DNA of 49,542 bases from Sphingomonadales bacterium Ga0077559 (lineage in GTDB: Bacteria > Pseudomonadota > Alphaproteobacteria > Sphingomonadales > Sphingomonadaceae): NCBI GenBank assembly GCA_001464315.1, contig LNFK01000073.1, positions 1 to 49,542 of the forward strand, written 5' to 3'. Of the stretch, positions 15,791 through 23,339 are shown piece after piece (the first letter of the stretch is position 1; the number at the start of each line of letters is the position of its first letter). The translations under genes and the position numbers were made by a program. The notes beneath the pieces are model-generated. The model had not been told where the DNA came from, made no database searches, and was given only the letters and a program-made list of their open reading frames with translations.

Positions 15791-18247
15791 ATGCACATTT
15801 CACCAGTTAAAACCCCGAATCTTTTCCGCGCAGCATTGCTCGGCGGCAGCGCGATTGCGCTGGGCTTATCCGCGCCTGCTATGGCGCAGGATGCCGAGGC
15901 AACAGAAGACTCGTTCAGTAATGAGATTATCGTAACCGCGCAAAAGCGGTCGCAAAATATTCAAGACGTTCCTGTGGCCGTGTCGGTTATTTCGGGCGCG
16001 GCGCTTGAACAGCAGGGCGGCGTTAATATCGAGAATGCCCAATATCTCGTCCCCAGTCTGAACTTCCGCAAATCGGGTTCTGCGCTCAATCAGTCGCTTT
16101 ACCTGCGCGGAGTCGGGACCACGACATTCTCCATCGGCGGTGAGCCTTCGGTTGGCACTGTGCTCGACGGCGTCGTGCTTGCCCGTTCGGGTGAAGCGTT
16201 CAGCGACCTCGTCGATATCGAGCGGATCGAAGTCTTGCGCGGACCGCAGGGCACATTGTTCGGCAAAAACGCCAGCGCCGGTGTCATCAATATCGTCAGC
16301 CGCCGCCCGAGCGACACCTTTGGCGCTTCGGTTGAAGGCGGCTTCTTCTTCGGCAATGGACAGGAGTATCGTGTTCGTGGAGGTGTCGATGCGCCGCTGT
16401 CCGAAAAGGTCGGCGCGCGTGTCACCGGTTTTTATTCGAAATGGGACGGCAATATCCGCAACGAAACGCTGGGCCGCCGTGTCAACGGTTACGAGCGTTA
16501 CGGTTTTCGTGGAATTGTTGAGGCGAAGCCAAATGATAATGTCACGCTGACGCTGATTGGTGACTGGCGCAAATCGAACGATGATTGCTGCGCCGAAGTG
16601 ATCGGATCGCCTGCGCGCAATGTCGATAACTCAACCTTTGCAACCTTCACCAGCCGTGCCGCGACCGCATTGCCGCCGCTGCTTGGCGACAAGAGCCGCC
16701 GCATCCGCCAGAATTTGCTGACCCAGTCGCTGGAAAAGGCATGGGGTGTATCTTTCCAGGCCGACATCGAATCCGATGACGGCCCGACGGTCACGTCAAT
16801 TACCGCCTACCGGAAATATGACAGCAACGAAGTGCGCGACGGTGATTTTCTGTCAACGCCCTATGTCGGGATTGCGCAGAGCCACGATTTCGGTCCGCAG
16901 ACCGGCGATACCTTTACGCAGGAATTGCGGCTTACGTCGCCAACAGGTCAGTTCCTAGAATATGTCGCCGGGCTTTATTATTACAACGCCTCGCAGGAGC
17001 GCACGTTCACGCGCGCCAATATCGCCTGCTCAGCCTCCACGTTGCCTGTACAAGGCGTTTTGACCCCATGCTCGACAGCACCAGGCGCATCGACGATCAC
17101 TTTCCCGCTTGGCACTTCAAATTTCGGCACCACATTTAAAAATATGGCTGCCTTTGGTCAGGCGACCTTCAACTTTAGCGACAATTTCCGCGCGATTGCC
17201 GGACTGCGCTATACGCATGACCAGCTAAATGGATTCCAAATCCGTACAACGCCGGTCCCGGGTGCATCGAACCCCGTTTTCGACCAAGGCGTATATAATG
17301 AATATATTCGCCAACTTAGCTTGGGTGCGACGCCTGCTGCAGCGCAGACTGCTGCGGTCCTGCTATCGAACGGTCAGCCGTTCCGGCAGAAGGTAACAAA
17401 CAATAACCTCTCCGGAAAAGTGGGTCTGCAGTATGACGTCTCCGAGGACGTTATGGCATATGCAAGCTATTCGCGTGGGTATAAGGGGCCGGGTCTTAAC
17501 ATCTTCTTCAATTTGAACTCTAACGGTACGCCACCGCTCGCCGATGAAACCGGTGATAGCTATGAAGGCGGGTTGAAGACCACGATGCTTGACGGCGCGT
17601 TGACGCTGAATTTTGCAGGTTTTTATGCCAAGTACAAAAACTTCCAAGCGAACAATCCCGATTTCGTGCTTGGCCAGCGGATAACCCGTTTCACCAATGC
17701 GGGCACCGTATCGACACGCGGTTTCGAGGCTGATCTGTTGTATCGTCCATCGGACGATTTCACGCTATCGGGCGGCGTTGCCTATACCGATGCCAAGGTA
17801 GATGCGTTTCGCTTGCCGCCTGGTGCACCGATCACCGACCAGATCCCGAGTGGCACGGTTTTACCATTCTCGCCGAAATGGAAAACCTCGCTTGGTGCCA
17901 ACTACACCATTCGCACCGGCGGCTTTGCCGACATCGAATTGGGCGCACAAGGGTCGTACCAGACGAAACAGTTGTCGTTGTTAGTGGCTAGCCCGCTCAT
18001 CCGGCAAAACGGGACTATCAAGTCTTACGGCCTGCTTGACCTATCGATTGCGCTGGTCGGGGCGGATGACAAGTTTCGCATCTCGTTCCTCGCGAAGAAC
18101 GTTTTGGATACAAGCTTTGCTGCATCGATTGTTGACGGCGGGCCGTTGTCTGCAGGCAATGCGGGCAGCTCGAGCTATCGCTACATCATTCCGCGTGAAG
18201 CAGATCGCTATTTCGGCATCAACGCAAAGATCAATTTCGGCGGCTAA
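15791..18247 (+). CDS. TonB-dependent outer-membrane receptor
   Basis: TonB-dependent receptor of 818 residues from the ATG at 15791. That start is preceded by GGGAGG and gives a normal signal peptide (FRAALLGGSAIALGLSAPAMAQ). The open frame runs further upstream but without support. After the signal comes the sphingomonad-type plug entry (EIIVTAQKRSQNIQDVPVAVSV), then the plug (VLRGPQGTLFGKNASAGVINI) and a 22-strand barrel with alternating aromatic strands, ending in INAKINFGG. It should pull a scarce ligand across the outer membrane using TonB energy. Because it diverges from the sulfoquinovosidase operon across a shared 205 bp control region, the ligand is probably a sulfoquinovose glycoside or sulfolipid fragment; that is inference. 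A clear terminator follows. Confidence 0.92.
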   Translation: MHISPVKTPNLFRAALLGGSAIALGLSAPAMAQDAEATEDSFSNEIIVTAQKRSQNIQDVPVAVSVISGAALEQQGGVNIENAQYLVPSLNFRKSGSALNQSLYLRGVGTTTFSIGGEPSVGTVLDGVVLARSGEAFSDLVDIERIEVLRGPQGTLFGKNASAGVINIVSRRPSDTFGASVEGGFFFGNGQEYRVRGGVDAPLSEKVGARVTGFYSKWDGNIRNETLGRRVNGYERYGFRGIVEAKPNDNVTLTLIGDWRKSNDDCCAEVIGSPARNVDNSTFATFTSRAATALPPLLGDKSRRIRQNLLTQSLEKAWGVSFQADIESDDGPTVTSITAYRKYDSNEVRDGDFLSTPYVGIAQSHDFGPQTGDTFTQELRLTSPTGQFLEYVAGLYYYNASQERTFTRANIACSASTLPVQGVLTPCSTAPGASTITFPLGTSNFGTTFKNMAAFGQATFNFSDNFRAIAGLRYTHDQLNGFQIRTTPVPGASNPVFDQGVYNEYIRQLSLGATPAAAQTAAVLLSNGQPFRQKVTNNNLSGKVGLQYDVSEDVMAYASYSRGYKGPGLNIFFNLNSNGTPPLADETGDSYEGGLKTTMLDGALTLNFAGFYAKYKNFQANNPDFVLGQRITRFTNAGTVSTRGFEADLLYRPSDDFTLSGGVAYTDAKVDAFRLPPGAPITDQIPSGTVLPFSPKWKTSLGANYTIRTGGFADIELGAQGSYQTKQLSLLVASPLIRQNGTIKSYGLLDLSIALVGADDKFRISFLAKNVLDTSFAASIVDGGPLSAGNAGSSSYRYIIPREADRYFGINAKINFGG

Positions 18248-18275
18248 TCATCAACACGCCTTTCCGGCGTCGCAG

Positions 18276-18313
18276 AAGGGCTGGAATCCGCAAGGGTTCC
18301 GGCCCTTTTCTTT
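18276..18313 (+). terminator. Rho-independent terminator of the TonB receptor gene
   Basis: GGGCTGGAA pairs with TTCCGGCCC (one G-T pair) around a short loop, followed by TTTTCTTT. It lies about 30 bases after the receptor stop codon. Confidence 0.8.
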
Positions 18314-18535
18314 ATCGATTTTGGGGGAGTAAGCCAGGACGGGCGGCGCGAGACCAGTAGCAAACCGCCCGTCCTTGCTTGGGTGGGTGTGTTGAACACA
18401 GATATATATGCACCCGATGTGCCAGTTTGGCGGCCTATATACATTTCAACGACTTACATGGTTACGTCCGCATTAACCTCCTTTCCCCTTGTAAAGAAGT
18501 TCGACAAAATACCGATAGAAGCGCACAAACGACGT
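18314..18535. other. Intergenic region with an 11-bp inverted repeat
   Basis: No gene is seen here. AGGACGGGCGG (18336-18346) is repeated inverted as CCGCCCGTCCT (18365-18375) with an 18-base loop, a perfect 11-bp stem without a T-run on the plus strand. Further right the DNA becomes AT-rich towards the blaI promoter. A weak promoter-like TTGTAA (18489-18494) precedes the BlaI-type dyad. Confidence 0.45.
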
Positions 18536-18568
18536 TTACATCTGTAATCGAATCGATTACGTCTGTAG
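18536..18568. promoter_or_regulatory. BlaI/MecI-type operator dyad before blaI
   Basis: TTACA-TC-TGTAA (18536-18547) matches the known BlaI/MecI operator form (TTACA, two bases, TGTAA). A second related half, TTACG-TC-TGTAG, follows at 18557-18568. Between them GTAATCG-AAT-CGATTAC is a perfect 7-bp inverted repeat, so the whole 33 bases form one large dyad. It ends 15 bases before the blaI start codon, where a bound repressor would block its own operon. Confidence 0.7.
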
Positions 18569-18583
18569 TCGGAGATTTGATAT

Positions 18584-18955
18584 ATGGCACTTGAACGCAT
18601 CAGCGACGCAGAGCTGACCATCATGGAGATATTGTGGGAGCAGGCACCCCTGACCGCAACGGATGTCGCCGAGCGGATTCCTGCTGACCGCGACTGGTCG
18701 CTACCGACGGTAAAGACCTTGCTTTCGCGCTTGCTCGCCAAGGCTGCAGTCGAACACAAAGCCGATGGCCGCCGCTTCCTGTATACGCCGCTGGTCGAGC
18801 GCGAGGATTATGTATCTCATGAATCCAAACGGCTGGTCGACCGGCTGTTCGGGGGCAAATTCATGCCGCTGGTCGCGCATCTCGCAGAGCAGGAAAAGCT
18901 GAGCGATGCGGACATTGGCGAGATCGAGAAATTGCTGAGGGAGATGAAATCATGA
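18584..18955 (+). CDS. BlaI/MecI/CopY-family transcriptional repressor
   Basis: This 123-residue winged-helix repressor has the normal family size. The helix-turn-helix reads AELTIMEILWEQAPLTATDVAER with the recognition helix in SLPTVKTLLSRLLAK, followed by the wing (DGRRFLYTPLV) and a C-terminal dimerisation helix region. In this family proteolysis triggered by a membrane M56 sensor relieves repression. The gene is preceded by GGAGA and by a BlaI-type dyad. Its stop overlaps the start of the M56 gene (ATGA), which fits a repressor-sensor pair. No beta-lactamase gene is nearby, so the regulated targets are unknown and may be only the pair itself. Confidence 0.92.
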   Translation: MALERISDAELTIMEILWEQAPLTATDVAERIPADRDWSLPTVKTLLSRLLAKAAVEHKADGRRFLYTPLVEREDYVSHESKRLVDRLFGGKFMPLVAHLAEQEKLSDADIGEIEKLLREMKS

Positions 18956-20592
18956 GTAGCGCGATCATGGAGACATGGCTGTTCGACAGCCTGCTGGTCA
19001 CGACATTGCTGATGGCCGCGATATTGATATTACGGCGGCCGGTTGCAAAAATGTTTGGCGCAGGCGTTGCTTATGCTTTGTGGTTGATTCCTGCAGCTCG
19101 TTTGCTGATGCCCAGCCTTGAAGGCGATGCGGCTCCGGCAGGCGAAGGCGGGCTGGCTGTGCAAGACGCGGTGTTTGACGCGTTTATGGCGGGCGTTACC
19201 TCGCCTGGTCCAGTTGTCACAACGGCAAATCAAGTCGCTATTCTTCCCGGCATCGATTATGCGGCACTCGGCATTACCTTCTGGCTCGGCGGCGCTGCCT
19301 TGTTTTTCATCATACAGATGATCCGCTATGCCTCGATGCGTGACGACCTGCTGTCCGAAGCAACCGAAATTGCCAATATCGACGGCGTCAGCATCGTCGC
19401 CTCCGATCAGGTCGCAGGCCCGCTCGCTTTCGGTCTGTTCAAACGCTACATCGCGGTGCCGCAGGACTTTACCAAGGCCTATTCGCCCGCAGAACGCGAG
19501 CTCGCGATTGCACATGAAATGGCGCACCATAAGTCGGGCGACCTGTTCGCCAATCTGGTCGCCTTCATCATTCTGTGCCTGCAGTGGTTCAACCCGGTTG
19601 CATGGATGAGCTGGAACGCTTTCCGCTTCGATCAGGAAGCCGCGTGCGACGCTCGGGTACTGGCAGGTAAAGGCGCCGAGGAACGCGCGATTTACGGGCA
19701 GGCGCTGGCGCGCGCTGCCTTCGACGGTGTGCCGACCTTTGCCACCGCCTTGAATACGCCCAAAACGATAATCGAGAGATTGAGGAGACTCACCATGAAA
19801 GACGCCAGCACGAAACGGCGCTTGTTCGGAAAACTGGGCATATTGACCGCAGCGGCGCTCATCCTGCCTTTGACCGCAACGGTCGTCCCAGCCGTAGTCG
19901 CGCACGATGAAACCGCCACCGATGGCAAAGCCGAAACCGTGAAGCACAATGTCCGGATCATCAAGCTGAACCGTGATGGCAAAACCGTCGATATCGTCGG
20001 CCATGACGGTAACGGCAAAGAGGTTACGAAGGTCGAGCGCGACGGCAAGGTCTTCATTTTCCGCACCGACAAGAAACTGTCGCAAGACCAAGTAGAAAAG
20101 ATGGTGGACGACGCTCAGACCTCTAGCGAAGAGGCCGATGAAGCCATGGTCTTGGCCGATGAAGCACGCATGGAGGCGGAGGCCGCGCGCGGCGAAGCCG
20201 AAATGGTACGCGGCGAGGCCGACGCGGCACGGGCTGAGGCCGCTGCGATGCGCGGCCATGCAGAAGCAATGCGCGTTCACGCTGTCGCTATGGCTGCCAA
20301 TTATATTCCCGAGATCGACATTCGCGAAATCACCAAGAACTGCAAAGATGGCCAGCCAGTGACCACCAATGTCGAAGGTTTCGACGGAACCAACAAATCG
20401 CGCATCCGCCTTGTCATGTGCGGCAAGGGGCAGGCGCGGATTGCCCGGGTCGAAGCGATCAAGGGCCTGCGCGAGGCACGCCGTGACATCGCTTCGGAAA
20501 CAGAAATGCCCAAAGCTGTCCGTAAAGATGTGATCGAAAAGCTCGAAAAAGAGATCCGCAAGCTCGAAGCGCAAACGGACGGATCGAATTAA
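18952..20592 (+). CDS. M56-family membrane peptidase with coiled-coil C-terminus
   Basis: Membrane protein of 546 residues of the BlaR1/MecR1 M56 family. Transmembrane segments lie near 12-28, 38-53, 104-124 and 200-215. The zinc site is HEMAHH (188-193) with the likely third ligand in DQEAACDARVL (E229). Another hydrophobic segment near 294-315 leads to an exported or periplasmic part. That part is not a penicillin-binding sensor domain. It has a KLNRDGKTVDIVGHDGNGKEV beta stretch, then about 60 residues of Ala/Glu/Met heptad-like repeats (about 384-446), then a small domain with two cysteines (NCKDG, VMCGKG) and a charged C-terminal helix. It probably senses an envelope signal and cleaves the BlaI partner; the signal is unknown. 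It is coupled to blaI by a 4-base overlap and ends at a strong terminator. Confidence 0.85.
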   Translation: MSSAIMETWLFDSLLVTTLLMAAILILRRPVAKMFGAGVAYALWLIPAARLLMPSLEGDAAPAGEGGLAVQDAVFDAFMAGVTSPGPVVTTANQVAILPGIDYAALGITFWLGGAALFFIIQMIRYASMRDDLLSEATEIANIDGVSIVASDQVAGPLAFGLFKRYIAVPQDFTKAYSPAERELAIAHEMAHHKSGDLFANLVAFIILCLQWFNPVAWMSWNAFRFDQEAACDARVLAGKGAEERAIYGQALARAAFDGVPTFATALNTPKTIIERLRRLTMKDASTKRRLFGKLGILTAAALILPLTATVVPAVVAHDETATDGKAETVKHNVRIIKLNRDGKTVDIVGHDGNGKEVTKVERDGKVFIFRTDKKLSQDQVEKMVDDAQTSSEEADEAMVLADEARMEAEAARGEAEMVRGEADAARAEAAAMRGHAEAMRVHAVAMAANYIPEIDIREITKNCKDGQPVTTNVEGFDGTNKSRIRLVMCGKGQARIARVEAIKGLREARRDIASETEMPKAVRKDVIEKLEKEIRKLEAQTDGSN

Positions 20593-20636
20593 CAGGGACC
20601 CTTAAACAGAACCCCAGCTCCCCTTTTCGGTTCTGA

Positions 20637-20670
20637 AGGGGCGGTTTTCACGGGCCGCCCCTTTTTCTTT
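20637..20670 (+). terminator. Rho-independent terminator after the M56 gene
   Basis: AGGGGCGG pairs with CCGCCCCT around a 10-base loop and is followed directly by TTTTTCTTT. It is placed 45 bases after the stop codon. Confidence 0.85.
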
Positions 20671-20696
20671 GCCCGCCAATGCGCCATAGCCATGCT

Positions 20697-21614
20697 ATGA
20701 GCAATTGGCCCGACACTATCTGCGCAGGCGAGACCGAGAGCCACGAGCCGTTAGTTCGGCGCGTGCTGGCACCAAATCCATCGCCCTACACCTATACCGG
20801 TACACAAACATGGCTGGTGGGCGCTGGTGAAGATGTCGCGGTTATTGATCCCGGCCCTACCGGCAGCGGCAAGAGCGTCGGTGACCCTGCCGACATAAAT
20901 GGCGAAGGTCATGTCGACGCGATTCTGCGCGCGATTGGCGGGGCCAAGGTTACCGCGATTATCTGCACCCACACTCACCGCGACCATTCGCCTGCCGCTG
21001 CACCATTGAAGGCCGCGACTGGCGCGCCGATTATCGGTTGCGCGCCATTGGTGCTTAAAGACGACGGCCCGCGCGCTGACAGCGCGTTCGACCCCGATTA
21101 CGCACCTGACCGCATTTTGGCTGACGGCGAACGAATTTCCGGCGATGGCTGGACCATCGAAGCGGTCGCCACCCCCGGCCACACTTCGAACCATTTGTGC
21201 TATTCGCTTGTCGAGACCAAAGCCCTGTTCACCGGCGACCATGTGATGAAATGGTCGACCAGCGTGGTCAGCCCGCCCGACGGCGACATGAGCGCCTATA
21301 TGGCGAGCTTGCAGAAACTCTATGATCGCGACGACCGCATCTATTATCCCGCGCACGGACCCGCTGTCGAAAACCCGCGTCAGCTGGTGCGCGGTATGAT
21401 TGGTCACCGTCGCCAACGCGAACGGCAGATATTGAAACTGCTTGAGGCTGGCGAAGGTCATATCCCGTCTATGGTTGCAGCGATGTACAAGGGCCTCGAC
21501 CCGCGCCTCACAGGAGCAGCGGGCCGGTCGGTGCTCGCGCATTTGGTGGATCTTCAAAACCAGGGCCGGGCAGCATCCCGCGACAATGGATGGCATTTGA
21601 CTGCCGAAGCTTGA
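20697..21614 (+). CDS. Metallo-beta-lactamase-fold hydrolase (LACTB2/glyoxalase II-like)
   Basis: Soluble MBL-fold protein of 305 residues from the ATG at 20697; an ATG six codons earlier (20679) is also possible. Metal-binding motifs are THTHRDH (motif 2), a TPGHTSNHLCY histidine, FTGDHVM (bridging Asp) and YPAHGP (last His). The C-terminus carries the winged-helix-like tail of the LACTB2 group (LEAGEGHIPSMVAAMY, LAHLVDLQNQGR). Related proteins hydrolyse thioesters or nucleic acids; the substrate here cannot be read. It starts just after the M56 terminator and is followed by a membrane protein gene on the same strand. Confidence 0.85.
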   Translation: MSNWPDTICAGETESHEPLVRRVLAPNPSPYTYTGTQTWLVGAGEDVAVIDPGPTGSGKSVGDPADINGEGHVDAILRAIGGAKVTAIICTHTHRDHSPAAAPLKAATGAPIIGCAPLVLKDDGPRADSAFDPDYAPDRILADGERISGDGWTIEAVATPGHTSNHLCYSLVETKALFTGDHVMKWSTSVVSPPDGDMSAYMASLQKLYDRDDRIYYPAHGPAVENPRQLVRGMIGHRRQRERQILKLLEAGEGHIPSMVAAMYKGLDPRLTGAAGRSVLAHLVDLQNQGRAASRDNGWHLTAEA

Positions 21615-21679
21615 AGCCCGCCGCAGGGAGTGATAGGCACAATGTTGGTCGCGACGCCTCATGACGGGGAGGAAAAGTC

Positions 21680-22453
21680 ATGGCCACATTACCTTCGGCG
21701 CCACCGCAATCAGCCGCTGCCGACAATTTTTTCCGAAATTTGGCCATATTGATGGCGCTCGTTATCGTCGCAGGTTTTTCGATGCAATTTCTTGCCGGGC
21801 GATCAAGCTTTGCGGCGAGGACATTGGTGCATTTGCACGCACTGGCCTTCATGGGCTGGGTCGGATTGTTTGTCACGCAAGCGTGGTTGGCAACGCACGG
21901 CCCGATTGCGTTGCACCGGCGGTTGGGCTGGATTGGCGCGGTCTGGATTGTCGTGCTGCTCGTGCTCGGCAGCTGGATCAGCATCGACGTGACCCAGCGC
22001 GGTATCGCGCCGTTTTTCTTTCAGCCGCAAAATTTCCTGATCGCCAATCCTTTGTCTGCGATTGTCTTCGCAGCGCTCGCATGGTCCGCGATCCGCCTGC
22101 GCCGTCAAACGGACTGGCATATGCGGCTCCATATCTGCGCGATGACCGCGATTATCGGCCCCGGCTTTGGTCGGTTGCTGCCGATGCCGTTGCTTATCCC
22201 TTATGCCTTTGAGCTTGCGGGGCTTGCAGGGCTTGTCTTCCCGATCGCGGGCATGGTCCGCGACTATCGCAAATTTGGCCGCGTGCATCCGGCTTGGTGG
22301 TGGGGCGTCGCAGCATTTCTCTCGGTCATTCCACTTTCCCACATCATCGCCAACTCGGCGCTGGGTGATGCAATCTATGCTGCAGTCACTGCGGGCCACC
22401 CCGGCGCGCAAGTGGCCGGCCTCGAATTCCCGCCGCCGCCAATGCCGGAATAG
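21680..22453 (+). CDS. Seven- or eight-helix membrane protein (DUF2306-like)
   Basis: This 257-residue protein is mostly transmembrane helices, starting near residues 19-40, 48-68, 82-100, 122-137, 150-166, 176-193 and 206-225. The conserved stretch VHLHALAFMGWVGLFVTQAWL followed by HRRLGW is the sort of His-containing helix pair seen in DUF2306-like inner-membrane proteins, and the histidines could hold haem or metal. Function is unknown. A GGAGG-like site precedes the ATG (ggggaggaaaagtc). It lies between the MBL-fold hydrolase and the DUF4230 gene on the same strand. Confidence 0.8.
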   Translation: MATLPSAPPQSAAADNFFRNLAILMALVIVAGFSMQFLAGRSSFAARTLVHLHALAFMGWVGLFVTQAWLATHGPIALHRRLGWIGAVWIVVLLVLGSWISIDVTQRGIAPFFFQPQNFLIANPLSAIVFAALAWSAIRLRRQTDWHMRLHICAMTAIIGPGFGRLLPMPLLIPYAFELAGLAGLVFPIAGMVRDYRKFGRVHPAWWWGVAAFLSVIPLSHIIANSALGDAIYAAVTAGHPGAQVAGLEFPPPPMPE

Positions 22454-22499
22454 TCATCGCGGCATTTGCTGAAAGCCGTTTCATGCCTATGTAAGCGGG

Positions 22500-23189
22500 A
22501 TGACAACAAATCCCGTTCGCAATTGGTCGATCCGCCTTGCCGCGATCGCAGTGCCGATAATATTCATCCTGATGATCTGGTGGGCGGTCGATGGCATCCG
22601 CTCATGGCGCGAGGGACCATCACCCGAAACCATCGCAAGCGCGAGCCTGACCGGAATCCGGGAACAAAACCGGCTTTCTGCCTTTGCCGCCAATTATGCT
22701 GCGGTGGTCACCAGCGAACAGCAACGTTTTGGCCTAAGCGCAAAAAAGACGCTGATCATGCAAGGGCTGGTGCGGTACGAAGTCGATATGGCCAAGTTGA
22801 CCGAGGATGATGTCCGCTGGGATGCTTCGACCAGCACGCTGCGCGTCAAAATCCCGGCAATCGAAACCGCACCGCCGCAAATCGACCTGAATTCGATCCA
22901 GGAATATGGCGAGAACGGCCTGCTCCGAGCGTTCACCAATGTCGATGACAGGCTCGACGATGCCAACCGTGCGAAGGGGCAGGCGGAACTGGTCCGGCAA
23001 GCCAACGGTCCGGTGCCGATGAAGCTCGCTCGCGACGCTTTCAAACGCGCGATTGCACATAATTTTCAGGTTCCGTTGCGTGCGGTAGGGCTCGACGCCA
23101 AGGTTGAAACCTATTTCGCCGATGAATTGGGCGGCAATGTCACAACGCGATGGGATGAATCGACGCCGCTGAATGAGATTGTGAAATAA
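22500..23189 (+). CDS. DUF4230 membrane-anchored protein
   Basis: This 229-residue protein has a single N-terminal transmembrane anchor (about residues 10-29, IRLAAIAVPIIFILMIWWAV) and a large exported domain of the DUF4230 type: SLTGIREQNRLSAFAANYAAVV, then KKTLIMQGLVRYEVDMAKLTEDDV, then LRVKIPAIETAPPQID, and a helical C-terminus. The family has no assigned function but is common in sphingomonads as a membrane-tethered beta-rich protein. It is 46 bases behind the previous membrane gene and followed by a palindromic repeat. Confidence 0.8.
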   Translation: MTTNPVRNWSIRLAAIAVPIIFILMIWWAVDGIRSWREGPSPETIASASLTGIREQNRLSAFAANYAAVVTSEQQRFGLSAKKTLIMQGLVRYEVDMAKLTEDDVRWDASTSTLRVKIPAIETAPPQIDLNSIQEYGENGLLRAFTNVDDRLDDANRAKGQAELVRQANGPVPMKLARDAFKRAIAHNFQVPLRAVGLDAKVETYFADELGGNVTTRWDESTPLNEIVK

Positions 23190-23197
23190 GGGATTTG

Positions 23198-23262
23198 CAC
23201 GCAGAGGCGCAGAGAGCGCAGAGGAGAAAAATTACACTCTTCGGCCTCTGCGTCTCTGCGTG
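23198..23262. repeat. Palindromic ACGCAGAG-type intergenic repeat
   Basis: The 17 bases starting CACGCAGAG at 23198 return inverted at 23246-23262 with one mismatch, so 16 of 17 positions pair around a 31-base AT-rich middle. Each arm is itself two tandem copies of an 8-9 base unit (CACGCAGAG, then GCGCAGAG or ACGCAGAG). This form of dispersed intergenic repeat occurs in many bacterial genomes. It may act as a terminator-like hairpin between the DUF4230 gene and nadA. Confidence 0.6.
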
Positions 23263-23339
23263 AACCAGTTAAATGATCGCAGACAAGCGTGCCGGCCTGC
23301 GTTAATACTCGCAACGAACTGTATTGATGGAATCTTGAT

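Noticed and set aside
19030-20574. Open frame of 514 codons antisense to the M56 gene
   Set aside because: It is the mirror of a GC-rich coding gene, has no recognisable domain, and the sense strand has clear zinc motifs, coupling to blaI and a terminator.
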